Positions 36,944-49,600 of a stretch of DNA of 64,000 bases are shown piece by piece. The stretch lies in the NCBI RefSeq assembly GCF_000208865.1, contig NC_018393.1:3366714-3430713 (forward strand). The letters run 5' to 3'. The notes below the pieces were generated by a model. That model searched no databases. It saw nothing but the letters and a program-made list of their open reading frames with translations, and had not been told where the DNA came from. This stretch comes from Neospora caninum Liverpool. Taxonomy: Eukaryota; Apicomplexa; Conoidasida; Eucoccidiorida; Sarcocystidae. Position 1 is the stretch's first letter, and the number at the start of each line of letters is the position of its first letter. A program made the translations under genes and the position numbers.

Positions 36944-37600
36944 TCAGCAAACACGCGGCTGCGTCTGCCCACGTTTCGCGAGGTAGTTCCCAAACATCTT
37001 CCGCTGTTGCCCCAGCCCGGTCAGTCGAAGAGTTTCCTGGGCCAGCTTCCGTATCGCGGTCCTGGAAAAAGAAAATCCCCGGGCACCTGATCTGCTGCGA
37101 GGAGTCGCCACGCCGTTCGTTCACACAGGCGAATGTCAGAGCTGCTGAGACGGCGCCTTTTGTGGTCACGGCAGTAATCCTGTAGGAAGAGAAACCTGCC
37201 TGGAAAAAACCGTCTTCACCGCGTATTTCCTTCAGCAACCGACACGGACTCATTAAGATGATTATCGAAAAAACAGATAAACGAGAAAGAGAGGGACGAG
37301 GGGGAAAATTCAGTGCAAGACAGCACTTCGGGTAGAGAGTCCCGGTGGCCCACGGACGAAGCGGTGCTTTCCAAAGACTCCCTGGCCTTTGCGAGAAACT
37401 TCCGGCTGGGCCAGCGCGGACGTGGCAAATTCTTTCACCAGGGTTTTTTCGAGTGTGAAACACGGACACCTTGACGTAGCAGCCCCGGCCTCTGACGGTG
37501 TGCGAACTTGGAGACACCGTCCTCGCGAAGTAGAGCACCGCACAGAGCTTCCACGCCGCCGCCCGAGGAGTCGGCAGTCGACGAATCGTCTCACAACTAC
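36944..37600 (-). CDS. 3' exons of a small basic protein, 5' end not resolved
   Basis: Two segments join in phase: an exon ending at 37439 (…HSKKP plus two bases, then a GTGAAA donor) and a terminal exon 37061-36944 after a strong TTTTTCCAG acceptor. They give …GLLRQGVRVSHSKKPW, then TAIRKLAQETLRL..., ending QTQPRVC and TGA at 36944-36946. Upstream the frame reads ADSSGGGVEALCGALL back to a stop near 37594, with no ATG, so at least one 5' exon is missing and the 37600 limit is approximate. The product is basic and looks compact rather than disordered. It could be a small organellar or ribosome-associated protein, but I do not recognise it. Its stop lies only 90 bp before the ATG proposed for the next gene on the same strand. 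Confidence 0.45.
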
Positions 37601-40600
37601 GGGCGTAGTGAAAGATCACATTGCATTTACGCTTCAGTCGTCGCACACAATTGGCTGTTTTTCCTTTCACACCCTTACTCAACGGGAACGGTTTTCGTGG
37701 GATTTGCAGGGATCAAAACGACGCTTGTCGACTAATTAGCCCGTCGCAAACACGTAACGGCGCATGCTCTCGAGACGCGGCTCTCGCTGTCCGTCTTTTC
37801 GCCGTTGCTTGTAAGACCGACTGCATGGCAAAGTACCTGACCGCAGCCGCTTCTCAGAGAGACGCGCATCCTTGCCAGTGTTACTTGATGAGAGGCTCTT
37901 GCAGGACCACCGTCACACAATTCAGTCATTTGTTGGTGGAGGAAGAGGCCTAAGCTGGTTCGCTGACCAGGAGGCACTGCCGTCCCTACATGGGGAGTGT
38001 GTGGGGATGACAGTGTGTACGGTCACGGTGGCCATTGTTAGTTTGTTTATGCGCTGTGCAAGGCGGGTGGGAGTCCGAGGATGCATACGCTATGGCACGC
38101 TTCTAAATCCATCAGCGTGACGGCACTGGCGAGAAGACATCATGACTTCAGTCCCCAATCGTCGATTGACCCGGGGCTGCGGCATGCTCCACCTGGAGCC
38201 GTCGGTCGGGCATCAGCCCCCTAAGAGATTCGATACCCACGATACCGTCTCCACTGAGTGGACAGCTGAACTCTGAAACCCGCACTGGACCACTCACGAA
38301 AAGTGTACACAGTTCTCCCTGTCCACAGTAGTCGGCAGCTTCAGAGCATCGATAGAGACAAGGGTTCCTTCGTGAGCCTCGATCAGGGATGAGATGCTGA
38401 CCCATACGCCAGCGCTTCCCAACAACGCACTATAGTTTCACGAAGCTTTCCATCAAAGTTGAGAGTCGATCGCCGCCTCCCACTAAGCAGCCACGCGCGG
38501 TCCAACTAACCCCATTCTTTTCGTCCGAAGCCAGGAGAGGGCAGCGATACGGGAATCCTGAGGAAGGCGAGGAAGCGGCTTCACCGACGGGGGCTCCTCA
38601 AGAGGTGGGGATCACGTTTCCTCCGCGCTTCCACGGGGCAGTCGATGCACGCCACACGAGGCGGTGCCTGTTTCCGATGCTGTTTTTTTTTGGTCCCAGC
38701 GCGGTGGGGTTGGAAACATTGGGGGTTTTCCAGCATGCCACTTTGAATCCGCAGTACCCAAACGCAGCTTCCATAACGCGCCGGAGGCTGCGTATACACT
38801 TGTCTCCTCAAGAACAACCGTTCCCACTAGTGTGTCAGACGGTAGGGCATTGCCATCGGGCTGCGCCGCTGTATGTCTGACAGTCAATTAAATGTTTAGC
38901 GTTGTTCCTGGCAACGAATGACCGGAAACTAGGGGTCCCCACTTGGGTTCTATCGTATCATGTCTAAGCAGACTCGCGTATTTATTTGAGGCTTCTGGAG
39001 GAACAAGTTCGACATTTCTCCATGTCGCTGTTGGGAGTCCTCATTGACCTCAGATTGTTGCTGGCCTTGATCGATTTCTGAAAGATGATGGGGCACCGTC
39101 ACGTAGATTCAACGTCGTGACAAAATGCAAAACCCTCTCATCAAACCGATGAGCTACGACTTCACAAAACGCGTGAACCTCTTGCGCTTCTCCAATTCCG
39201 TGAGCCCCTATCCACGACTCAGACGCACGCGCCGAACGCCGAACCGACGGGCATGGGCCAACGCTCCAACATAGGAAAAAGCATCTATACTTCGCTGTTG
39301 TGCGTCGAAAACACTTTACACTCGCGACGTTGTGTCTGGTGTCGTATCTTCTCGGCACTTTAGCATGTTCTAATACGATGCAGCCGAAAACTGTCGCGAA
39401 CTACATCTGGTAGCCTATGCGTAGAATGACACTTCGTCGTGCCGCCGAATCCAAAATGAAGCGGAGATTAGGCTTAGTATCAATAGCACGACTGCCATCG
39501 TTGTATCATTCGCCAACGACTTTTGGTACAGTGACTCCTCCCTACTAGAAATCCACAATTAGGGTGGAAATGCCGTGCTTGGCACCCACATTGTGCCTCC
39601 ATAACGTCGCAAGGCTGACGTGACAAGCGATGCTGAGGGAGACACGACAACAACAGTTTATTTTTTGTATTGCTTTCCCGTGCAGCGAGTAAACAGCTGC
39701 ACTGACTTACGAGAAAAAGACGGAGCAACAGTTGCACTGTTTAATATTCACCACCACGTTTCAAACTCCCGAAGTCGTCAAACGCAGAAACGCATCACGA
39801 CACTTCCTTGAGCAAGAACCGCGTGAGTCTTGAGTTGCTTTGACTCGATGCACCGTGTGACGAAAAACCCAGCAGTACTGCCAGCTGTGTGACACGTTGG
39901 CACCCCGTTTCAAAAGCGTATGAAACTCTACTGTTACCCTCGGCACGTGCTGCAGGCTCGCCACTGCTGCTCGCTTTTGTCTGTCTTCGTTTCTCTACCT
40001 ATGCATCGGGCGCGCCAGGACGAGGCGGTTGCACCTGATATGCCATGTTGATATGCGTCATTGCATGAATCCCCCTTACTACGACCGCGTACACGCCTCT
40101 GCGAATGTATGCTCGCGACCCGCTAAACCCGATACGTCTGCCATGTGCTTCGTCGCCAGTAACTGGGGTGCAGAAGATGCAGAAAGACGTATTTCCAGCT
40201 TCTGTGCGACAGACGTCTTGTCTACATATCCATCACGTCGTAAGCAGCTCCCAAAAAGCGACGGAAATCAGGGAACCACCTCTTACGCTAATTCGTTCGC
40301 CCGCTTCCGTCAACTGGCTACACGGTTATCTCCCGCAACGCCAAAGGCACTAGCTACCAACACCGTCAATGTGGGAACCTTTCTCTACCTTCCAAATGAA
40401 GAACAGGCTCACGGCATCTATTACCGAAACGCACTGATTTCAGGCTCTGTCGAAGAATGAAGCGATCACCCCGACCAGCAATATTCTGTGCGACTCATTA
40501 CACGGCGCTTCTGAAACGTCCCTTGACGTGAATCCTGTCAGCACAGGCCCTACAGTGAACAAGCGCAATCCTGCATCGACTGGTACGCAATATTCGCGCC

Positions 40601-40780
40601 ATCGACTTATTCATTCCATCCAACCCGCCCGACCTCAGCTTCTGAGGGTGATGAAAGCAAGCTGACATGCCGCAGCATCTCTTCCTCTCCACAACCGGCC
40701 CTTTGAATGGCCCGTCGTAACCGTCTAGATCCAATGCGAATGACGCAGATGTACACCACATGTATAGTGTTCGGTTTGTA
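37601..40780. other. Intergenic region, may hold the missing 5' exon of the small basic protein
   Basis: 3.2 kb downstream of the transporter's stop codon (minus strand) and upstream of the small basic protein. A minus-strand open frame at 38612-38887 (contains LVGTVVLEETSVYAASGALWK) lacks an ATG and a clear splice link, and a plus-strand frame at 40029-40460 lacks supporting features. I cannot assign either. No repeat or RNA gene is evident. Confidence 0.35.
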
Positions 40781-43700
40781 CTAAGACGAGAATCCCCGAA
40801 TGGCTTCCTCTATGTCTCGCTGAAGTGACACTGCGTCAGAGAGAGCTGTTGCTTGCATTCCCGATGCTTCTTGGCTTATTGTGGGGCTGCTGTCTTCAGA
40901 TTGATTTTGCATTTCGATGCCTGTTTCTCTGCTGGACGTCATCATGTTGCCAAGTGCCCGACCCCGGCGACCTCGTCCCGTTCTGAACGCGTCCCTCGTG
41001 GTCCACCCACGTCTGCTACACAGGCGAAGCTCATTTAGCCATGACGGGGCGCACCCATCTGGAGCCAAATTGTCAAGAAAGCAATCTCGGCCTTCTGGAA
41101 TCATGAGAAAAGTGAAGACGAAGGCAGCGACGCTCAAGAGCGTATAGCCGGTGAGAGTACCTGCAAACCCAACGAGCATCACAGCAAATCTATGACACGG
41201 GGAAAAAACAAAGACGCGCTTTGCAGCAAAGGCAACCACACGATATCTTGCAGGGCAGTCAAAACGGGCATCGATGAGAACGAGAGAGATGAAAACTTTT
41301 CGGTTCAAGAAAAACAGGAAGTCTCATGCGTGAACGTCAACTGGCCTGCGTCGAAGTCCTATCTTGTACAGTTCGGCATGTTCATTAACTACTGGGTTAT
41401 GTCACTCCATTTTTGCCATCTTAACGTATGTACCTCCATGACAATCATGGTCCAAAAATTTGCTGTCGCTTCTGAAGTTCCTGCCGGTTGTCTCGTCAGG
41501 ATATACTGCTCTTCAAAATTGCAAGTCGAACAAGTGCACCTGCCAGAACTTTGGAACCTGCCAGTTCAACCGTTCCGCTACCTTAGCAGGATGCCGGGGC
41601 TCACATGATGGCGCAGCTCTGAAAAGGACGTCGCCCATTAAGAGACTGGCACAGGCGTCCAAAAGGAAATACACGAACAGCGTGCAGCCGAGAGCCAACC
41701 CTCTCACGCAGGTAGGAAGCATCTGCGACCAGCGCATCAATCATTAGGCCACACCGGTTGTACACCACAGAAGCTAATGCATTCGCATTGTTGTTCCATT
41801 TCGAGCCTTCCATTGTTGGTGCTCACTATATATATATATATATACATGTACATGCACGTATAATAATGTACACATAGTATTCAGGTACGCGTTCACCTTT
41901 CTGTATCTAAACAGAACTCAGGTCGCTTTTATGTTTCCAGTATAAACCATCTTCTCTTCTCTTTCACACGCTACCTCTGCCGCATACGCCAGTGGCATTC
42001 GCGTCCATCCAAGTGAAAATACTGCTTCCCCTACTTTCGCTTACCTCCGCAACAACCCCTAGGAGAAGCGTCGACCACCCGAGATTCTGCCCAAGGACCG
42101 CGAGGAGGAGGCCGACAACTATGAGGGCCACAGGCGGCATGAAACCCGTTCCGGCTCCTGGTCCCGAGCAAGGAGTGAGGACCTCTGTTCCAGTCGAACG
42201 GACGGTGTAATTCGCCAACCGGTTGTGCCACAAGAAACCAATCTGAACCACGCGGAACGAAACGAAGGAAAAAGCGTAACACAACACGATTGGACAGTAC
42301 GGTCTACGGAAAACCAAAATCGGTCAACGCCTCAGCATCCCAACTGCAGCCAACATAACGGCTCCCAGTCGGACCAAGTGTCGTAGAAGACACACCAAAG
42401 AAAGTAAAACCGTTCGCGTTCTTCAACTAAAGGAGCCACTGCCCTGTGTTCATTGATTAGCCACTTGCCCACGCTCACGGTGCATTGAGTGTGCTCCTTG
42501 TGTTGGAAGCACGCATCACGAAAGACTCAGTAAATCGCTCTGTTGCCCCCTCTCCGCCATAGATAGGGTGATTCGCGTACGACCTTATGGCGCTCAATAA
42601 AACAAAAAGCCAAATGGATCTTACAAGCACATGCAGTGGGTCAAACGTCCGCGGGAAATCACAAACTCTGTCATTTCTAAACGGAACATCTCTGTTTACG
42701 AAGGGGGGTATGACGGCATGCAGGAGCGGAGTCAAACAAGGGCGACGAAAGGAGAAGACAGGGACTGGAGATTACCATCGTCAGCGAGAAGGCAACACCT
42801 GCAGTTGCCGTGCCTGCGAGTAGAAGAGGGCGGCGCCCCCACCTGTCGACGAGAAGGAGAGCAATGAAGACTCCTAGCCCCTGAGAATACATGGCATCGA
42901 ACACAAAACGAAGCCGAATTGAGCAACGTATACAAAAACAAAGCCCCATCAAGGTTGAGTATTTCCCTTCTAACTTCCCGCTCCAGTCACAGTGGCAAAA
43001 GAGGCTACGCATGTACCGCAGGCGTCACCTGTCGCACGTGGACTGAACGGTCGTATCTACACATTTAAGTCAATTACATGGATATATAGAAAGTGATTTT
43101 CTGTCCGTAGATACGGTTCAAAAAAAAAACAAACATGCGGAAATCTCCGCATACTTATACAGCAGGGATAAATTACAGACGATGTAAAACATGCCTTCAA
43201 CAGGAAACCACTGGAGTCTTCATACAACGTTGCTGAAAATGACAGCGCCTTGCCTTCTTACCTTCGCTGCTCCTGTCGCAATACAAACGAGGCGAACATC
43301 GCAGACGACTGTCTGAGCAATACTGATGTTGTGAGGCTGACCCACGAAACTGGATCCTACGACGGCCGCAAAGAAGGCGCACCCCAGAGCAGTCAGAAAC
43401 TGGTACCCATGGGCCACGACTAGCAGTGAGCCGGTCTGGAGTACAGCGAAAAGCAGCAAAACGCCCACAAGAGAGGGGAGGTAAGAATCAGCCATGGCAC
43501 AGAGATGGCTGAAAACAAGAGGGAGCCGAGAAAACACAGCAAAAACAGGCGGAAGAAACAATGGCGGTACAAAATGCTAATCAAACGAGCGGTGATAAAA
43601 CTAACTACGGGAAACTCACAAAAATCTACACAGACGCATGTGCCCAGTAACAAAACGATTATGATCTACTCGACCCCATGTCTATCGCTATAGATATATG

Positions 43701-46681
43701 AAAGCGGGCACGTCTAAATATTGTCTGCACTCCCGTTTATATCCCTCCTTCGGTAGCTGGTCGCTTACTTCATGGCAATATCTATGAGCTTGTCGAGTGA
43801 CTTGCGGAGGCGTCCTTTGTTCCTGCTGTATGATAATGGCGCCGGCGTCACTCTCCTGCTCGCCCAGAGCTTTCAGCGCTCCCAAGGCCTTCGCCGGTCT
43901 CTGCTTTTGAATCATCCACCTAGGGCTCTCCGGGACGAAGAAGAGAAGAAGAAGAAACTGATCAACAAGTAAGGACAGGAAACAACAAGAGACTGCCCGG
44001 CGTTGGCGACGACTGAGTCCCCGTCAAAACGACGGGTCAGCGCAAAATCAACACCGACACGCAAAAGCGCGTCAGTCAGTCGAAGGCAGGAACATTGCAA
44101 AAACAACGGGAGAAAACCGACTAAAACTCATCATGACGTAATGTCTACCAGAAGAGCCCACCCGGGGAACACAAATAGACGAGCGACTGGGAGACCGGAC
44201 AGGCAATGCGGCAATGACTGCAGAGCTATCCGTAAGACAAGCAGCAGGTGTCTTTAGGCGGGAAATGGAGGAAAAAGTGGAAAGTCGAAGGCGAGATGAC
44301 ATCTACTGCGTAGATGATTCTTACCTGTCCTCCTGCAATTGCTGCGACGATACCTGCGACGTACCGCCAAGCATACTCTTGCATGTTCAAGAAGACCGCA
44401 TACGACGAGAGACATCCTGGACACAGAGAACGAAAGAACCACGCGCTTCTTCAGTGTTGGAACAAAGCACCACGGCGCCACTGGATCCAGCCAAGCAACG
44501 TCCCACAATTGATTTCACTTACATACGCAAATGTGGTTGAGACAGTCACAGAAACATAACAGGTAACCCGCATACCGTGGTACAGAGAAACGAGGAAAAA
44601 AACAACATGTTCTAAGATCATGTTTGCAAACGTGCACTTTCGCTTACAGGAAAAAGACATCTAATTGACGAGCGGCATTTTCCCTCCAACAAACAAGACA
44701 GGAAACGCTCGCCAATATACAGGCGCGTGGCGCGGTTGATCAAGTCTCGCGCGTTATACACTGCTCTACAGGGTGCACTTTTTTCGTTATCCCGAAGACG
44801 AAATGTTAACGGGTAGCGAATTCAGAAAGCTATACTTATCGTGGGTACAGACCGGCTCTGTTTTGACTGCTGGATTTCATTCCAAAGATGGAGAAGAACA
44901 GAGACATCTGCATGTTCAATCATCTGGATTCTTCTACGTTTGAAAATGTGGGCGGTCATGCGTGTTGCTTCCCCTCTTCCGCAAACGGCAAAACACACAG
45001 AACGCTGTTGTTCTCCGTTTTGCGAGATAGAGGTACATCGTTTCAGCTGTTTTTCTTGGTCCTCACCAAGGATGAAGAAGATCTGGGACAATGCGAGAAG
45101 GGCGCCTCTACATTCAGCCGGTGAGATCTCCGCCACGTATGCTCCATACGCGACGCATCCCGCCCCAATGCCCACGCCAACCAACACTCGCCCAGAAAGC
45201 AGCAGCTACGAAAACGAAAACATCCCAATGGGCGAGAGAGGAAGCAACGCAACAGATGCACAGACGAGATGGCGTGAAACAAAGCCCTCTGCCGGTGTTG
45301 ACGGCTGAGTGTGGCACAGCAGGCAGCAGCTATACGGAAAATAGAGTCTAAACTGGGGGTGAACACATGGGAAGGAGATGACATGAGAACAAGATGGAGA
45401 GGGAGAAATCACGAGCCAGAATACAGGCAAAATTACACTGCTCGTTTCTGTGTCTGTTCGGAGACCATACCCCGTAGTTATGTCCGCTGGCAACGAGTAT
45501 CGAGCCGCTGACTACGAAAATATCTGTGACGAAAAACAAGCTCCTTCTTCCCCAAATGTCACCGAGGAGACCACCAAAGATACAGCCGACCTGAATGAAA
45601 AACAGGTAACAAAACCTCAAACACAGACTCTCGGAAAAACAACACAAGTGTAGAAGAACGAGCTGCAGTACAGTTACACATTAGCAGATGTAGCAGCACA
45701 TAATTGGCTGATAGACTGCTGGAGATAGATCAAAATAGTGCAAGTTTGAAAAAGGATGACAGTAGCAGTAGTATTGCGCGACAAGCCATCCGTTCAAATC
45801 TCATGCATGGTAATCCAAATCGTTGTGCACGTTATCCTGAAAAGCGTGTAACAGTGACCACTCACAGAAGCCTACAAAAGAATCGAGTTAGGGTGTACAG
45901 TACAGTCGCGTCGATAAGTTCTACCATTTTCAACAGGATACAGAAGAACCAACCACGATGATGATGAATCGACTGCCTCCAACACTAAGGCCCATGAACG
46001 CCTCATCACGCTCCTCTGCGTTAGAGTGGTTGTGTCTCTCTCTTGATGGCACCCTTTTCCGCAACCTAGTAAATCCAGTGGTCTACCGTCCTCTTTTCTC
46101 CTCTTCGTGCTTACCGCGAGTCCAACCGGAAAAAGCACACGAAAAAGATTCTGTATAACACACCCCGATCTGCTGTCTATCGCAGAGCAGGAAACACCCG
46201 ATTCCGGTTCCACATTCTGCACTGTCGGGCGCGGTGCTGTTGACTCGAAGCCAGCAAGAGTGAACACAATCCCGGCAACACAAACACTGACGATAAGGCG
46301 CTGAGTTAGATGAACATCACGGGATTCTCCGTCAACGGGAGATGAAGGGCAGCTTCTTTTATTGAAGCTTTCATTAACAGTTCGTTTCTCCTTGCCATTG
46401 CCCTCCGCCTCCGTGGCCGCCCCTACAGCCGTCACGTCACTAGGGAGGGACCAGCCTGAAAGGTCTCTGTCTCCTGAGTCTGAGTTCGTCTTGCGTCCGA
46501 TATAGGGAGGAGGCGGAGAAGCCACAGAGTGAGGGACACTGCTATCTGTCTCCAGTTGACTGTCGGTCTTCTGCTTCGATGAAGAAGGCCGCTCGTCATC
46601 AGAGTCCAGGTGCTCGCTCTTTCGCCTCTCCTCCACAGACGGTGAGCCCGACAGGGTAGGGCTGTCTGTTGGGCGCATCAT
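40781..46681 (-). CDS. Sugar-porter family MFS transporter, eleven exons
   Basis: Exons: 46681-46115, 46013-45942, 45590-45471, 45205-45067, 44416-44325, 43957-43769, 43435-43262, 42880-42776, 42242-42045, 41722-41605, 41160-40781; 717 residues, every phase compatible. A Ser/Glu-rich cytosolic N-terminus of about 125 residues precedes TM1 (LIVSVCVAGIVFTLAGFES). Sugar-porter signatures follow in order: GCIFGGLLGDIWGRRS (TM2-3 loop), LLLSGRVLVGVGIGAG with YVAEISPAECRG (TM4-5), EYAWRYVAGIV, VPESPRWMIQK (after TM6), VDRWGRRPLLLAG (TM8-9 loop), AEMLPTCVRG (TM10-11) and FLMIPEGRD in place of PETKG after TM12. A tail of about 110 residues follows. An NYT sequon sits in the loop before TM10. Known: T. 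gondii has the glucose transporter GT1 and three further putative sugar transporters (ST1-ST3). This is more divergent than GT1 and may be ST3-like, from memory only. Substrate unknown. Confidence 0.9.
41827..41844. repeat. (TA)9 microsatellite in a transporter intron
   Basis: Nine TA units at 41827-41844, inside the intron between exons 9 and 10 of the transporter, followed by a TACATG-rich stretch. Confidence 0.9.
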
Positions 46682-49600
46682 TTGAGCGAGGAGAAGCGCA
46701 AAGAACAGCAGTCACGGAGAAATACTGTAGAGGGCGAGTGAGATGTGAAACAACAGCCCTGGACGATGGAGAAGAACACACGAAACGAAGGAAAAAGTAC
46801 AGAGGTTCAAACGCAGAGAACAGCGAAAGGAGCGAGGAACCAACAGACACCAGCTATAATACAAACTGCCAAAGCATTGGTGAGAGGAAAGAAGGGGGGG
46901 GGAAAAGGAAAGCAGCATATGCAGGCGACAAACAGAAAAAGACGAAGCTAAACAAGGCAACGAGCAGGAGACGCGAGAACGCCTCAGAAGAAGCAGTGGT
47001 GGAACGTCAGTGGTCGTCACTCAATAATGAGGAGATACCGGCCCAGGCGCATCCTCGAGCGCCTGGAAGCGAGACTGAGACATGGAACACTGAAAATATA
47101 AACAAACAAGACAAGATAAGCACTGCCGGTTTACGTCGGACTGGTGTCTCAGATTAAAACGACGAAGAAAACACCATCACGCGCATGTAAAAACAGTTAA
47201 CATCACCACAGAGTCCGTCTTCTGTCGGTAAAAAAACAGCCAGCTGGGGACGCTGTCGAGATTGGCACTCGCCACAACAAAGAAAGACCGAGCTCCTGAC
47301 TGGAATCTCCACTATTACAGACGTCGTCGGACACGCGGGAGAATTCGCAGGACGGTGAGAAGCAAGGGCCCTCCAAAACGCTCACGCAGCGGCACGCAGA
47401 GCACGCAACCCATGGAAAAAACCCCGGAAGGCTGTGACCGACCGACAGACAAGCTTGGTCGACAGACGAACCGTTCCTCTAAAACGCCGTAACTGGCTGT
47501 GTGATACTGAAGATATCAGAGGAGATCAATTCGGAAAGGAAAAGTTTGAGACTGCTAAACGTTAGCAGTCTTCCTCTGTATAGCGCTGTGGCTAACCCTC
47601 ATGGTCACAAACAGACGTGTAACGCAAAAACCCGAAGTGACAAGCACATGACAAATCGCTGGAAGCAGGAACTGACGAAAAATGTCAGTCGGAGCTTTCG
47701 CCGCTTTGGAGGAGCAAACCATACCCAGTCGAATGGCAGCCCGAGATAAGGTGTTGGCTGTCCTGCGTAGAAACCCCAACCGAAGAAACCCTCTCAAAAG
47801 ACACCCTGTATGTTTCGGTGCGTGATTGCCGTACAGTGAAGGAGTTCTAAAACAACGGAGACACAAGCGGAAGTCACAAAAGCCCTGCAACGGTCAATCG
47901 GCTAGGAAAGTGGCACGGTAACGAAAACTTGAACGAGGAAAAGGTTGTTGACCAACTGACCTACCTAACGCATCACCCGGAAAAAACTGGATTACCGAGA
48001 GCAGCAGCGTACTGGTTCCATAGCTTGTTGTACATCATCTCAGATGCAGATATTCTGGTGTATACATAAATGTACAACTATATAAGTGTATATGTAGAAG
48101 CCAAAAGTACACAAAGAACTCCTGTGAAGGAAAAAACGATCCAGTCATTGACGCCGCGTAGCGACAGCTTTCCAGTATGCTTCCGCCTGTTCGCTCCGTT
48201 GTGTGCGGCTGGTACGAGCTGAACAACATATCCGTTTAAGTACGAGGTTATTACATTCCCACACCAAGGAAAGAGGAACACTCTCTTCGACAGTGGAGGA
48301 GAAACGGCGTAGAAAACAGAAACAGCGGCGGAGTGGTCCCAGAGTCGACGATACTCATCACTCTCCAGTTGTAGGCCGACTTGCTGGTTGCGTGTGGTCG
48401 CCGCGAAACTAGCGTGACGGTCGTCCGGAGCCATGTCAACAGAGACGATCATGTCATCATGCCTCTCTGAGCTTCCCGGGGCGTTTCCCTCGAAGCATCC
48501 GCGGGGGCGCGCTTGCAGTCAAGCGGGGACACGCCAGCACAGACACGAACGCAACCGGACGGGGGGACAGCAAACGAGTGACGAGAAGCCACGACAGACT
48601 CAAAATATGAAAGGGTTGACTCGTGAGAAGCCAGTCTTGCAGGAATAGTATGGAGAAGAATCTTGTGTCACTTCCCCTGCCACATCGAACGTCTACCCAG
48701 AAACGTTGACACTAGCGCCGAGTAGCAGTGCAGCTACCAGAAGGCGCGCGAGGGGGGGGGGGGGGGTAACGCAACTGCTCGACACCTAGCTGTATTAAAG
48801 GACGATGATCATTGGCAAGCTTTTCACCGTTCTACCAGCTTATACATGGTGACTATTGATGTTACTGTTCCGCACATGATGACTGCAGCATACATTTAAA
48901 ACGCATTGACTCAAAAGGGCAAGGACGCGCCGGGCTCTCTCAGATCTGGCTCAAACGACCCGGGCTGCGTTGCCGATGCAGGGCGTAGGGTCCATGGTTT
49001 TTTGTTCGTCCGAGCTGGAGCGAATTTCTTGTCTTATTTCGAAAGCAGTTACTCTCTAGACAGTTTATGAAACACGGGGTAGTCCAGCTGGTTTACGCGC
49101 CCTGCGCGGCTCACCATGACTGAATCTGGACGCTAAAACGGGAAGTAGCGACCGGAAGGGCGGCTCAAGACTGATAGAAGCATGCGTGCACGGCGATTTA
49201 TGTAACATAGTCCACTTGAATAAGCTTCACAGAGGGTTGCCCAGTGGTGCGGAGCGCTCATTCTCGTACCCTCTATTTGACAATTGTCCATCTCTCTACA
49301 CTGTGCGCTCCCGTCTCTCAAACGTTAGATGGTGTTGGAAAGCAGGGGAGATAAGTATAAGAATACGGTGTTCGGAAGTGTGGCACAAACATTGAGTAAT
49401 GCATGCATTCATGTAACTACGCACGTGCCGCATAAAGATTCACGTAGACATACAAAAATCTGGAAGCCAGGGGCATACGCTTTTCATAAACTAAGATTCC
49501 AGATCACAACAACAGGCAGACCATTGTGGAATGTTTGGAAGCACAAAAATCATGTCTTGTGAGGGCAACGATAACGGTCACAAGTGCCCTGCTTCCATCA

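Noticed and set aside
38612..38887. Minus-strand frame that reads like coding sequence.
   Set aside because: No ATG, and I could not connect it by a convincing donor to the exons at 37.4 kb; left as possible missing exon only.
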